Of a stretch of DNA of 64,000 bases, positions 38,501 through 47,611 are shown piece after piece (position 1 is the first letter of the stretch; each line of letters opens with the position of its first letter). Below the pieces are notes generated by a model that saw only the letters and a program-made list of their open reading frames with translations, was not told where the DNA came from and did not search any database. The position numbers were made by a program, and so were the translations under genes. The DNA is from an uncultured Pirellulaceae bacterium. GTDB taxonomy: Bacteria > Planctomycetota > Planctomycetia > Pirellulales > Pirellulaceae. The DNA lies in contig CALKGE010000009.1 in the NCBI GenBank assembly GCA_938084685.1, positions 124,001 to 188,000 on the forward strand, given 5' to 3'.

Positions 38501-40009
38501 ATGAGTGAAACCAAACAGACCAGATTGGCACTGCACTGGCAGATTCTGATTGGGATGCTGGTCGGTGGCTTGATCGGTATTCTGCTGAATTTGAATGCAC
38601 GTGAATACTCTATCACATTGGTCGGAGACGCCGCCGGTTCATTTACCCGAGTGGAATTGCAGGATGTGAATTCCATGGTTCTGATTACGACATACGAGGG
38701 CTCAGAAGAGACAGGCAGCTACGTCATTGGACGTTCGCCAGTCTACCCCGGGATCACTCATTACGACATGGATGAATTCCGCGCTGAGTACCCCGAGTTG
38801 TACTGGATGTTTCAGCAGTACGGTCGCAGCTGGGCAAGATGGTTCAGTGACTGGACAGATCGTCTGGGTGACCTGTTTTTGCGAATGCTCAAGATGGTGG
38901 CCATTCCGCTCGTCGTCTTTTCACTCACGACAGGCGTGCTGGGGCTCGGCAAAGCTGAACGGATTGGGAAAATGTTCGGCCGCACGATGTTGTACTATCT
39001 CTGCACAAGTTTTCTGGCGATCGTGACAGGATTATTGTTCGTCAATGTGGTGAAGCCAGGCGAACGGGCGAAATCTGCAACGACGGTTGCCACCGACGCA
39101 ATTGTTGAATCCGCAGAACCAATCTCGGTAATGCTGTTTTCCCAGCTTGAAAAAATGGTACCCACCAATCCGATGCACGCGTTGGCGGAAGGTGATTTTT
39201 TGTCGATCATCTGTTTCACGATCGTGTTTGCTCTGTGCGCGTTACTGGCAGGAGGCAAGACACTGGAAACCATACGAGACGGTGCCGAGGCAGGTTTTGA
39301 AGTGATGATGAAAATGACGATGGCGGTGATTGCTTTAGCGCCACTGGGAGTCTGTTTTCTGATGCTTAACGCCACAGCGCTTAATGGTACAGACGTATTT
39401 GCTCCGTTGGCCTGGTACATGATAACTGTATTGCTGGCACTACTGTTTCATGCTTGCGTAACGTTACCACTGATAATCAAGTTCATGGCGAAACGGAATC
39501 CATTGGACTTTGCACGCTGCATGAGCCCTGCTCTGCTGACAGCTTTCAGTTCGGCTTCGAGTAACGGTACGTTGCCATTGACGATGGCCAGTGTGGAGAA
39601 GCGTGCCGGTATCAGTAACCAGACAAGCTCTTTTGTGTTACCATTGGGCGCCACGATTAACATGGACGGCACTGCGTTGTATGAAGCCGTGGCGGTTTTG
39701 TTTATTGCTCAGCACACCATGGATGAACCGTTGTCTCTGGGATTGCAGATTACGGTCGCTCTGACGGCGCTGCTTGTCAGCATTGGAGCAGCAGGGATTC
39801 CGCACGCCGGTTTGGTGATGATGGTCATCGTTCTGCAGGCGGTAGGGCTGCCTCTGGAGATGCAGGGACTTATCCTTGCGGTTGACCGGGTTCTGGACAT
39901 GTTTCGCACCAGCGTCAATGTTTGGAGTGATTCATGTGGTTGCGCCGTTATTGACAGGATTTCAAAAACTGCGGCGCCAGCAAACCCGGCCCAGGTACCA
40001 GAGAGCTAG
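38501..40009 (+). CDS. Dicarboxylate/amino acid:cation symporter (DAACS)
   Basis: A 502-residue member of the GltP/DctA/DAACS family of Na+- or H+-coupled glutamate/aspartate/dicarboxylate carriers. The core is canonical: LGDLFLRMLKMVAIPLVVFSLTTG, AFSSASSNGTLPLTM (the Ser-rich hairpin), FVLPLGATINMDGTALYEA, and DRVLDMFRTSVNVWSDSCGCAVI. Odd is a soluble segment of about 75 residues (about 35-110) between helices 1 and 2 (YSITLVGDAAGSFTRVELQD onward), where the family normally has a short loop. The start lies only 15 nt after the ilvB terminator. The stop overlaps that of the convergent next gene. Confidence 0.93.
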   Translation: MSETKQTRLALHWQILIGMLVGGLIGILLNLNAREYSITLVGDAAGSFTRVELQDVNSMVLITTYEGSEETGSYVIGRSPVYPGITHYDMDEFRAEYPELYWMFQQYGRSWARWFSDWTDRLGDLFLRMLKMVAIPLVVFSLTTGVLGLGKAERIGKMFGRTMLYYLCTSFLAIVTGLLFVNVVKPGERAKSATTVATDAIVESAEPISVMLFSQLEKMVPTNPMHALAEGDFLSIICFTIVFALCALLAGGKTLETIRDGAEAGFEVMMKMTMAVIALAPLGVCFLMLNATALNGTDVFAPLAWYMITVLLALLFHACVTLPLIIKFMAKRNPLDFARCMSPALLTAFSSASSNGTLPLTMASVEKRAGISNQTSSFVLPLGATINMDGTALYEAVAVLFIAQHTMDEPLSLGLQITVALTALLVSIGAAGIPHAGLVMMVIVLQAVGLPLEMQGLILAVDRVLDMFRTSVNVWSDSCGCAVIDRISKTAAPANPAQVPES

Positions 40010-41166
40010 TGTGGGCTCGTCGGGTGAACCATAAAGATCCGCCGCGAACGGACTCGGGGTCTGACTTCTCCACAGGCAATCACGGGAAGTCCTTTCCAGG
40101 TAGTCACGTTGGTAACGACCGGCGGCCAGATGCCCGCATGAGGAGATCCAGCTGGATCGTCTCCCACTGATTTAGGAAACTCGTTCACCTTACTCCACCG
40201 GTTCTCGGCTGGATGGTACGCGAGCACGCTCGAGGGAAAGCCAGGATGATTGTCCTTAAGCGTATCGGTCTGCGAGGCCAGTTCACCGTGATCCCCCGAA
40301 ACGATCCACAAGGCGTCGTTGGTAGTGATGGCAGGTGTAGGAGCAGCTACTGCAGGTCGCGGCAGCGGAGCAGTCTGTTTCCATTTGCCCGTTTCCAGAT
40401 CATAGCTGAAACCGTCCTTCAGGTAGCGGCGTCCCACGGAACCGTCCTCGGTCAAAAAAAGATCGGTTCCTGAAAACAGGAACAGTGACTGGTCCATTGC
40501 GCCGGACACCGCCAGCATCCTGGGAGCCCCGGGCCAGGGTTGGAGTTTTTCCCAGTGGCGTTTGCTCGCTGTCGTTGTCAGATCGAGTTTCCAGAATATT
40601 TTGGCTGGTCGCGTTGCAGATGGAGCTTGCAGTCCGCCCAAAAGGTAAATCACTCCCTGGTGCAGCACTCCAGTTGCATAGGCCAGGGGAGCAGGAAGTT
40701 GAGGGAGATCTGAGACGACGACGCGTTTCTTTTTGAGTGTCAGTACGAAGCAGTCTTTCACGTGCTGCTGACTATCTGCTCCTCCAACACAAAGGACTCC
40801 GCGAGGAACATCCTTGGCCAGAACCGGATCATTTTCAAGGAGGTTGAAGGAAAGTCCATAGGCCAGCGGGCGGGGGAGTTTAATGGGTGATACTCGCCAT
40901 TGTCCATCCGGTTCGTCCAGAATGAAGATGGAGTCGTACCAGACTTTGTCCGTTTCCCAACGCGGTTTGTCAGGAAAGTTGGCTCCGCCAGCGACAATCA
41001 GGCTGCCGTTGCTGACCCCGACATAGGGTGCCGCAAATCCCTCGTCATCCGCGATGGGCGTCAATTCCTGAAAGGTCTGAGCAGCGGTGATCTGTACGAT
41101 GAACAACCAGATGGTGAGGTTGAGCAGAAAACTGAGCTGTCGCGGGATCTGTTTCAAGTAAGTCAC
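40006..41166 (-). CDS. NanM-like cyclically permuted mutarotase (kelch propeller)
   Basis: An exported protein of about 386 residues with six kelch-type blades (ASNGSLIVAGGANFPD-type, RGVLCVGGADSQQHVKDCF, GVIYLLGGLQAPS, LFLFSGTDLFL, ALWIVSGDHGEL). It resembles N-acetylneuraminate epimerase NanM and the family called cyclically-permuted mutarotase. The signal segment is FLLNLTIWLFIVQITAAQ. The start is uncertain: GTG 41166 with a purine-rich AAGGAAAGAAG upstream is preferred, since ATG 41217 lies just past the terminator of the upstream gene. No other sialic acid gene is nearby, so the substrate is open. Confidence 0.82.
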   Translation of the reverse strand: MTYLKQIPRQLSFLLNLTIWLFIVQITAAQTFQELTPIADDEGFAAPYVGVSNGSLIVAGGANFPDKPRWETDKVWYDSIFILDEPDGQWRVSPIKLPRPLAYGLSFNLLENDPVLAKDVPRGVLCVGGADSQQHVKDCFVLTLKKKRVVVSDLPQLPAPLAYATGVLHQGVIYLLGGLQAPSATRPAKIFWKLDLTTTASKRHWEKLQPWPGAPRMLAVSGAMDQSLFLFSGTDLFLTEDGSVGRRYLKDGFSYDLETGKWKQTAPLPRPAVAAPTPAITTNDALWIVSGDHGELASQTDTLKDNHPGFPSSVLAYHPAENRWSKVNEFPKSVGDDPAGSPHAGIWPPVVTNVTTWKGLPVIACGEVRPRVRSRRIFMVHPTSPH

Positions 41167-41226
41167 GATCTTCTTTCCTTTCAATAGGAATGCCGCGTAA
41201 ATTGCAGGTATTTGCATATGGCGCAG

Positions 41227-41263
41227 AAAAAGCTCCTTGGCAACCTGATGGCTGCCAAGGAGC
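41227..41263 (-). terminator. Rho-independent terminator (minus strand)
   Basis: A perfect 11-bp stem GCTCCTTGGCA/TGCCAAGGAGC (41232-41242 with 41253-41263), 10-nt loop, followed on the minus strand by five T (41231-41227). It lies 21 nt past the stop of the PQQ sugar dehydrogenase-like gene. Confidence 0.88.
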
Positions 41264-41284
41264 AATAGACGGAGGGGATATGAA

Positions 41285-42484
41285 TCAGTTCTTTTTGAAC
41301 TTGAAGATCTCACCGCCGCGGAGCTGCGTGGTGAAATAAACTTCCCCATCCTGATCTTCACCAAACGTGATGATCGGGATATTTTCACCGGCTGGAGATT
41401 TATTCAGGATTTCATGATTGGCAATTACCTTGCCGGTTTTGTAATCATGTTCCAGAGCCCAAATCCGTCCGGAAACGTAGTCTGCATAGACGTACATACC
41501 GGAAAGCTGAGGTGCGGCCGCACCTCGATAAACAACTCCACCGGTAATGGATTTTCCGGTCTCGTGGTCATATTCGAAGATCGGGTCGATGAGGTCGGGT
41601 CGGGGGCCGGAGTCCATTTCGCCTGAATCAGTTACATACGGGTGGTTACCTTCGCGAAGGTTCCAGCCATAGTTCCCACCACGCTTGACGATGTTGATCT
41701 CCTCCCACAGTTTTTGTCCGACGTCGGCAGCGTAGAAGGTACCCGTAACACGGTCAAACGAAAGTCGCCAGACATTGCGAAATCCATAGGCATAGATTTC
41801 TGGTTTGGCGTCCTTCGTTTTGACGAAGGGATTTGACGGCGGCACAGCGTAGTTTTTACCTGGATCTTTGTGATCCACGTCAATTCGCAGGATACTGCCG
41901 TTGAGCGTGCTTAGATTCTGCCCATTTTTCAGAGGGTCGCCACCGTTACCGCCATCACCCAAGGCAATGTACAGGTATCCGTCAGGACCAAATGCCAGCG
42001 TGCCTCCATTATGATTCCAGAAGGGCTGAGGAATGCGAAGCAGTTCCTCTTCATAAGTGGGGTCCGATTTGTTTGGGTCGTCTTTGGAAACCCGGAAGCG
42101 GCTTATTACCGAGGTATGCTCTGCATCGGCCGTCGTATAGAAAAGAAAGAACTCGCCATTCTCCTTGTAATTTGGGTGCATGGCGAAGCCGAGCAGGCCT
42201 TCTTCATTTTCCTTGTCTTTGTAGGTCACATGTTCTTCATGATCGAAAAACAGGGTCGCTTCTTCAGCTTCCGAGTTTTTCTCGAAAACGTGTACCGATC
42301 CCAGTTGCGAGGCAACAAAGATACGATTGCTGCCATCCCCCGCGTGGGTAACGACGATGGGTCGAGCGATACGCAGGTTGGGGAACGCAGATTCGATGGA
42401 TACTCCCAAATCTGCCGCACTAGCAGAAAGAGTGACAAGGAGCATTGCCACGAGAGCAAAAGATTTCATAGTTAGACTACGCAT
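41285..42484 (-). CDS. PQQ-dependent sugar dehydrogenase-like protein
   Basis: A 399-residue exported protein (signal FALVAMLLVTLSASA) of the soluble aldose/glucose-sorbosone dehydrogenase family. The six-bladed propeller motifs are ARPIVVTHAGDGSNRIFVASQ, EEGLLGFAMHPNY, the NHNGGTLAFGPDGYLYIALGDGG catalytic strand, GFRNVWRLSFD and GGNYGWNLREG. In active members the His of WNHNGG takes part in catalysis and PQQ is the cofactor. Many planctomycete paralogues have not been tested, so PQQ use is an inference. AAGGA lies about 10 nt before ATG 42484. It follows the FKBP gene by 28 nt, probably in the same operon. Confidence 0.9.
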   Translation of the reverse strand: MRSLTMKSFALVAMLLVTLSASAADLGVSIESAFPNLRIARPIVVTHAGDGSNRIFVASQLGSVHVFEKNSEAEEATLFFDHEEHVTYKDKENEEGLLGFAMHPNYKENGEFFLFYTTADAEHTSVISRFRVSKDDPNKSDPTYEEELLRIPQPFWNHNGGTLAFGPDGYLYIALGDGGNGGDPLKNGQNLSTLNGSILRIDVDHKDPGKNYAVPPSNPFVKTKDAKPEIYAYGFRNVWRLSFDRVTGTFYAADVGQKLWEEINIVKRGGNYGWNLREGNHPYVTDSGEMDSGPRPDLIDPIFEYDHETGKSITGGVVYRGAAAPQLSGMYVYADYVSGRIWALEHDYKTGKVIANHEILNKSPAGENIPIITFGEDQDGEVYFTTQLRGGEIFKFKKN

Positions 42485-42512
42485 GGAAATATGTCCTTAT
42501 TAATTAACGTGA

Positions 42513-43214
42513 CTAGTCAACCTTGATAAGTTCAATTTTGAAAATCAGAGTTTCGTTTGGTCCAATACTACCGCTGGGAGCTCCGCGTTCACCGTATGCC
42601 AGTTCGGATGGGATGTACAATTCCCATTGATCTCCTTCTTTCATCAGTTGCAACGCTTCTGTCCAGCCTTTGATGACCTGAGTGACACCGAAGGTGGCAG
42701 GAGTTCCCCGTTTGTAAGAACTGTCAAAAACTTTTCCGTTGATCAGGCGGCCTTCGTAGTGGGTAGTGACGCTGGAAGTTGGTTTCGGAGATGCGCCCTT
42801 TCCAGCTTTGATGACCTTGTACTGCAGGCCACTCTCAGTAGTTTTGACACCTTCCTTTTTGCCATTGGCAGCCAGGAACTCTTCTCCCTTTTTCTTATTG
42901 AGCTCTCCGGCCTTGGCAGCTCTTTCGGCGGCCATTTTCTGTAGAGCTTGCTGGAATGCGATAAAGGCCTGTTCCAATTGTTCATCAGATTTTTCGACCT
43001 TATCGGCTGACGCGTCGCTGATGCCTTTAATGAAGGCTTCGAGGTTCAATTCGACGCCCTGGGCTTTCATGCCATTCATAAAGTTGACACCGAAAGCGTA
43101 GCTGCCTTCTTTAAGAACGTCTTCGATCTTGGCAGGTGTCTCTTCGTCTTGACCAACAGCTGTCAGACAGACCGCCGTCAGCAACAGGCACGAGGTGATA
43201 AGTTTTTTCAACAT
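42513..43214 (-). CDS. FKBP-type peptidyl-prolyl isomerase (FkpA/Mip-like)
   Basis: A 233-residue exported isomerase. It has a signal peptide (LITSCLLLTAVCLTAV), an N-terminal helical dimerisation domain (YAFGVNFMNGMKAQGVELN, then FIAFQQALQKMAAERAAKAG), and a C-terminal FKBP domain (VTTHYEGRLINGKVFDSSYKRG, QVIKGWTEALQLMKEGDQWELYIPSELAYGE split across the core). This is the FkpA/MIP layout, folding proteins in the periplasm. ATG 43214 has an AAAGGA site; the upstream open frame to 43358 has no support. The sugar dehydrogenase-like gene follows closely. Confidence 0.94.
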   Translation of the reverse strand: MLKKLITSCLLLTAVCLTAVGQDEETPAKIEDVLKEGSYAFGVNFMNGMKAQGVELNLEAFIKGISDASADKVEKSDEQLEQAFIAFQQALQKMAAERAAKAGELNKKKGEEFLAANGKKEGVKTTESGLQYKVIKAGKGASPKPTSSVTTHYEGRLINGKVFDSSYKRGTPATFGVTQVIKGWTEALQLMKEGDQWELYIPSELAYGERGAPSGSIGPNETLIFKIELIKVD

Positions 43215-43435
43215 GGAATTGTCCTTTCTGTGTCGGACAATGTGTGCCCGATGGTTTGTTTCAACGGTGATATGTTGATTCTTTGTGGAGATGTTGCCAG
43301 GACGTGATAATCGCCGAAGTGCACCAAACCACTGAGGGATTCCTGAAGAGCTTCGCATGATTCTCCACAGGGGAAACCTGTATTCTAAGGGAGCCAGAAG
43401 GGAAATACCATTGCCGCAGGACGCGAATAATCGTG

Positions 43436-45091
43436 TCAGGAGCCGAAGGATTTTTGCCGGTGATAGTGGTAGCCAGGGACAAAGAAACAGATTGCCGAGA
43501 CAACTCCGAAGATGATCAGGCTATATTCAGGAAACATGGCCATGATGATCGAAGTAGAAAACAACGCGAGTGCCTGGGAATAGAATTTTCCGGTCAGGAT
43601 GCCCGCTTTGACCATAAAGACCATCCCGCTGATTAAACCCAGCACGGGCGAGGCTTCCAGTACGTCCCAATCCATCAGATATTCAATGGGGAACAGCAGG
43701 CCAATAGCGATCATACTGGCAGCCCAGGCGTGGGCGATCTGACGCTCCACAAACAGCACCGGTCCCAGTTTCTGTCTAAACTTCCAGAAGACAGCAGCCC
43801 AGGCTCCCAGCCCGAGCGTCCACATTCCTGAGTAGTAAAGTCGGTTTTCTACATCTGCCAGAAACATGACATTGGTCAGGACACAGGCCAGCAGTAGTAC
43901 CAGGCTGTGCCACATCCAGAGCAGACCCCAGTTCTGCAGGATAGACGCATGATGGGTTTCTCCAAACCAGCGAGTAATCACGTGGTTAAAACGACCAGAA
44001 CTCGCTTTGATTGGTTGGTGATTGATATAGGCATCCAGGTCGTCGGCCAGTTCACGAGCAGAGGTGTACCGCAGATCTGCTGGCTTCTGCAGACATTTGA
44101 GAATGATCATTTCCAGCTTGCGGTCTATTGCCGGGTTAATGATCCGCGGAGCCACCGGTTCCTGCTCAAGAACCATCATGATGGTATCCATGGGTGAGGA
44201 TGCTTGAAATGGAGGCCGCCCAGTGACCATGTAATAGAGCATGGCTCCGAGTGAATAAATATCCGAGTGGATTCCGACATCTCCGCGGGAACCGGCGGCC
44301 TGTTCAGGTGCCATGTAGGAAGGTGTTCCCAGAATGGCACCGGTTTGCGTTAAGCCGGTATCTTTGGTCGAGTGTTTAGCGAGTCCGAAGTCCGTAATGT
44401 GTGGGTGACCGTCCTGGTCAATCAGGATGTTCGATGGCTTGAGGTCCCGGTGAAGAACTCCCTGATTGTGCGAATAGTGGACCGCTCGAGCGATAGTCAG
44501 CATCACTCGGGCTGCCGCTACCGAGTTGTACAGTTCCTTCTGTACCAGGCTGCGAACTGTTTCCCCCTGGATCAACTTCATGGAGAAATAGGGACATTCT
44601 TCGAGTTCACCGACTTCGTAGACGGGAACAATACCGACGTGATCCAGCCGGGCTGCTGCTTCGGCTTCATACTGAAATCGCTCGCGTTGTTCCCGGCTTG
44701 CCAGTTGACCCGGCAAGATCATCTTCAGTGCAACTTCACGATTAAGACTCCGCTGATTGGCTCGATAGACAATCCCCATACCGCCTCGGCCCAGTTCTTC
44801 CAACAGTTCGAAGTCTCCCAGTGTGCAGGGAAGCGGAAACGTTAGTGCGACCTGTTGCTGATCGTCGTCCAAATCTTCCAAACGGAAGTGGCTCCCGGCG
44901 ACATCTGCCACGAGCATGATGGGGAGCAATTCTCGGAGCGCTTCTTCAATTTCCGGAGATTGCCGATAGATTGCCTCGGGATCAATGGATTGTCCTTCAG
45001 CGAGTTGCTGCTGCAGTTGGTCGATTACCCGAGCGATTTGTTCGTCCGGATCCTGAACAGGGGGGACAGGATTATCAGGGAGTGACGTCAC
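43436..45091 (-). CDS. Transmembrane Ser/Thr protein kinase
   Basis: A 551-residue receptor-type kinase. Residues about 90-365 are a canonical Hanks kinase: GRGGMGIVYRA, VALKMI, HRDLKPSNIL, TDFGLAK and GTPSYMAPEQ. The C-terminal 170 residues hold about six hydrophobic helices (SLVLLLACVLTNVMFLA, LGLGAWAAVF, SMIAIGLLFPIEYL and more). The N-terminal 70 residues are helical. It follows the sigma-factor gene by 21 nt, so the two are surely co-transcribed. Planctomycetes often pair an ECF sigma factor with such a kinase, which is thought to replace an anti-sigma factor. Confidence 0.95.
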   Translation of the reverse strand: MTSLPDNPVPPVQDPDEQIARVIDQLQQQLAEGQSIDPEAIYRQSPEIEEALRELLPIMLVADVAGSHFRLEDLDDDQQQVALTFPLPCTLGDFELLEELGRGGMGIVYRANQRSLNREVALKMILPGQLASREQRERFQYEAEAAARLDHVGIVPVYEVGELEECPYFSMKLIQGETVRSLVQKELYNSVAAARVMLTIARAVHYSHNQGVLHRDLKPSNILIDQDGHPHITDFGLAKHSTKDTGLTQTGAILGTPSYMAPEQAAGSRGDVGIHSDIYSLGAMLYYMVTGRPPFQASSPMDTIMMVLEQEPVAPRIINPAIDRKLEMIILKCLQKPADLRYTSARELADDLDAYINHQPIKASSGRFNHVITRWFGETHHASILQNWGLLWMWHSLVLLLACVLTNVMFLADVENRLYYSGMWTLGLGAWAAVFWKFRQKLGPVLFVERQIAHAWAASMIAIGLLFPIEYLMDWDVLEASPVLGLISGMVFMVKAGILTGKFYSQALALFSTSIIMAMFPEYSLIIFGVVSAICFFVPGYHYHRQKSFGS

Positions 45092-45112
45092 AGCAGGTAT
45101 CTGGTTTTTGGG

Positions 45113-45739
45113 TTAAGAATCGTCCGGCGAAGGGATGAGGTGACTTCGTAATTTCCGTAGTGCTCGTAGATAACGCATGCTGGCAGCTGCAGGTTTGAGG
45201 TCGAGTGCTTTGGAAACTTCATCATTGGACAATTGTTCATAATGTCTCATGATGATCATGTCACGGTCGACTTCACTTAGATCTGCTAGCGCCTCTTCCA
45301 TGCGGCCAGCCATTTCCCGCCGTGTTGCTCGTGCGGCCGGAGTAAGATCGGAATCCCGTAGTTGCTGCACCAGATTGATCGTACTCTGATTGACGCTTCT
45401 GCCCTGCAGTCGGTGCTCCCGATCCACACTCCGTTTAGCCGTTGCCCGGTGGCGTCGATGAGCATCGATGATTCGATCTTTGGCAATCTGTCTGAGCCAG
45501 AGGTGAAATTCAATTCCCGGATTTTCCAGGTAGCGATCAATACGCCGATTGGCTTCGATCATTACATTCTGGACAACATCACTGACTCCGACTCGCTGGC
45601 GAATACGGTTGTCCAATCGCATATGCACGAGACGCTGTACTGCTGAGCGGTGACGCTCCAGCAGCACATTCCAGGCAGTTCCATCTCCGTCTTTGCGACG
45701 ATTCAGTAAATTTTGAGTCTTCTCGTTTTCAGGCCACAT
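45113..45739 (-). CDS. ECF-type RNA polymerase sigma factor
   Basis: A 208-residue sigma-70 family factor of the planctomycete ECF class. Region 2 is visible (VGVSDVVQNVMIEANRRIDRYL, FHLWLRQIAKDRIIDAHRRH) and region 4 (ALADLSEVDRDMIIMRHYEQLSNDEVSKAL). No anti-sigma gene is adjacent; instead a transmembrane kinase follows at 21 nt. Control by phosphorylation is a reasonable inference for such pairs. Target promoters are unknown. Confidence 0.93.
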   Translation of the reverse strand: MWPENEKTQNLLNRRKDGDGTAWNVLLERHRSAVQRLVHMRLDNRIRQRVGVSDVVQNVMIEANRRIDRYLENPGIEFHLWLRQIAKDRIIDAHRRHRATAKRSVDREHRLQGRSVNQSTINLVQQLRDSDLTPAARATRREMAGRMEEALADLSEVDRDMIIMRHYEQLSNDEVSKALDLKPAAASMRYLRALRKLRSHLIPSPDDS

Positions 45740-45894
45740 GTCAGGATTACTCGCTTAGGACCACTAGTGGGTCACAGGGAAAAGGTTCTACATGAAGTTC
45801 TACCCGTCATTGTACTTGGCGATTAACACCTTTTTTCACAATTGGTAGAAAATGTTCCGAGCGAGCCATCCTTTTCTTCTTGTTAATAGAGGAG

Positions 45895-45937
45895 AAAATG
45901 GGCCTTTCCAGCCAGTTTGCCAGTCTGGGCGAAAGGC
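45895..45937 (-). terminator. Probable terminator of the DUF1990 gene
   Basis: GCCTTTC (45902-45908) pairs with GAAAGGC (45931-45937), with an inner GCCAG/CTGGC-type stem containing one bulge. On the minus strand a CATTTTCTCC tail follows. It lies 13 nt past the DUF1990 stop. Confidence 0.45.
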
Positions 45938-45949
45938 GTTAGATGAAAG

Positions 45950-46555
45950 TCAGTCCTGAGTGATGGCGGTTTGAATCGCTTTGGCTGCCATACGCCTGAA
46001 TCTTTTCTGTTGATGGAGCATATAAGGTTTTCCAATCCAGGCCAGCAGTGATCCAGGTCTGGAAAAAACGGTAATGCGAAAGTGTACCTCGTCTGATTGT
46101 TGATCCCAATCGACATGAAATAGTTCTTCCCCTGTCGCAATGTGCCCAGTGGTTGTACCGTATGCAAATCCGGACTGTTTGATTGGGCCCGATTGGCGAC
46201 GGTTGTCCAGCGTGTATATGATCCGCGCTGGATTGACGGTCCATAATCCCAGCGAACCAAATACGACAGCCACGGTATTGCCATTTTCTATGGCGGGATG
46301 CAGATATTTGAGTTCTGCCATCGAGTGGTTAAACATTTCCCAGCGAGAGATTGCATCAGAGACGGCTGTGAACACGGCCTCTCCCTTGCCAACATAGTGC
46401 GAGAAGCGGTCGAGCCGAAATCCGGGAGGTGCGTCTCCCGAGTTTATGAGATCGCGGGTTTGACCAACATAAGGATAGTTGAAGTCCAATGTCTGGCAGT
46501 ATCGAATGTAATCTTCGATAACACTCTCAGAAGGTCGCTTTCCAAAACGAATCAT
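45950..46555 (-). CDS. DUF1990 family protein
   Basis: A 201-residue DUF1990 protein. Typical features are YPYVGQTRDLINSGDAPPGFRLDRFSHYVGKGEAVFTAV (pattern split across the N-terminal third), ISRWEMFNHSMAELKYLHPA, FAYGTTTGHIATGEELFHVDWD, and the C-terminal ITVFSRPGSLLAWIGKPYMLHQQKRF. The fold is related to lipid- or small-ligand-binding domains and the function is unknown. It stands between the sigma-factor gene and the ABC transporter genes, all on the minus strand, without tight spacing. Confidence 0.9.
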   Translation of the reverse strand: MIRFGKRPSESVIEDYIRYCQTLDFNYPYVGQTRDLINSGDAPPGFRLDRFSHYVGKGEAVFTAVSDAISRWEMFNHSMAELKYLHPAIENGNTVAVVFGSLGLWTVNPARIIYTLDNRRQSGPIKQSGFAYGTTTGHIATGEELFHVDWDQQSDEVHFRITVFSRPGSLLAWIGKPYMLHQQKRFRRMAAKAIQTAITQD

Positions 46556-46648
46556 AAATGCTGTTTACCAGGGAATGCAGGTTGAACGTGTACTCGTAAT
46601 AAAACCGTAGAAAGTGGCTGGAGATAACAGAGAGGCCCCCGAGCACGA

Positions 46649-47611
46649 TCACAGAGGAGCAGGTAAGTCACGTTTACAGAATACCCAATGCCCCAGCAGA
46701 TAACAAAAAAGTCCCAGGCCCAACAGGATACTGTGGCATCCCAAAGCGCTCAGGCGGATGGAGCCTTCCAGCCCGTACTGCCAAAACTGCCAGAATTGTT
46801 CCGGGTCCTCTGTCCATACATTTACAAGTCCCTCAGGGTCGAACGGATTGAAAAAAGTGAAATTCAGCAGAAAGTTGTATTCTGGTTTAGATATGGCCAG
46901 AATCCTCAATGACTGCTGAAAAATGACGAAACCGATTACGATGCCGACCGTTCGCCAGCGATATCGATCAAAACTTGAAACCATGGCAGCAAATCCTGCG
47001 ACAAAGAATCCCATGGCAAAAATGACCGTGATCGCGGGCAAGAAATCCCAGACGTGGACGTAATCGACCATCGGTTTATGGAGAATGGTTGGCTCGGCCG
47101 TCGACAGAGGAATTTTGAAGGTTGTGAAAGGTATGGAGAGTGAGGCTGGCTGGATAATCTCTTCTACTGAATTCAGGTTGACACTGACAACCATGCCCAG
47201 CCAGGCACAAAATGAGAGAAACAGTGTACCGCTGGTGGTGACCAGAAAATGCCCCCAGTAGACGTTAGATCGTGAAACAGGATTGCCAAGCAGCATTTCC
47301 ATGGTTCCCCGGTTGATCTGACCAGCCACCACATCGGTTCCTCTGGAGATTGTCCAGGTTAATATCACAAACAGCACGATTGGTTCATTGAAGGTACGTG
47401 CCACTCGACCGGTATAGGTGATGAGTTGCGAAAAGGGTACCGGAGAGAATTTTTCGAAATCTTTGAAATGTTTGATGATTTCTCTGAACTCCTCGCTTCC
47501 CAGCAGCGTGATCGTCCAGACTCTCAACATCATGAAGCCAAAAATTGCCAGTCCGCATGCCAGCAGAATCGTCCGACCTTGAAGCCAATAACGGAGTAGT
47601 AAGCCGTTCAC
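46649..47611 (-). CDS. ABC-2 type transporter permease
   Basis: A 320-residue membrane protein with about six helices: ILLACGLAIFGFMMLRV, PIVLFVILTWTISRGTDVVAG, VYWGHFLVTTSGTLFLSFCAWLGMVV, FLPAITVIFAMGFFVAGFAAMV, TVGIVIGFVIFQQ and a C-terminal helix. The RGTMEMLLGNPVSRSNVYWG segment is the coupling region typical of ABC-2 permeases. The start is GTG at 47611, which overlaps the ATPase stop by 4 nt (GTGA), so translation is coupled. The substrate is unknown. Confidence 0.9.
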   Translation of the reverse strand: MNGLLLRYWLQGRTILLACGLAIFGFMMLRVWTITLLGSEEFREIIKHFKDFEKFSPVPFSQLITYTGRVARTFNEPIVLFVILTWTISRGTDVVAGQINRGTMEMLLGNPVSRSNVYWGHFLVTTSGTLFLSFCAWLGMVVSVNLNSVEEIIQPASLSIPFTTFKIPLSTAEPTILHKPMVDYVHVWDFLPAITVIFAMGFFVAGFAAMVSSFDRYRWRTVGIVIGFVIFQQSLRILAISKPEYNFLLNFTFFNPFDPEGLVNVWTEDPEQFWQFWQYGLEGSIRLSALGCHSILLGLGLFCYLLGHWVFCKRDLPAPL

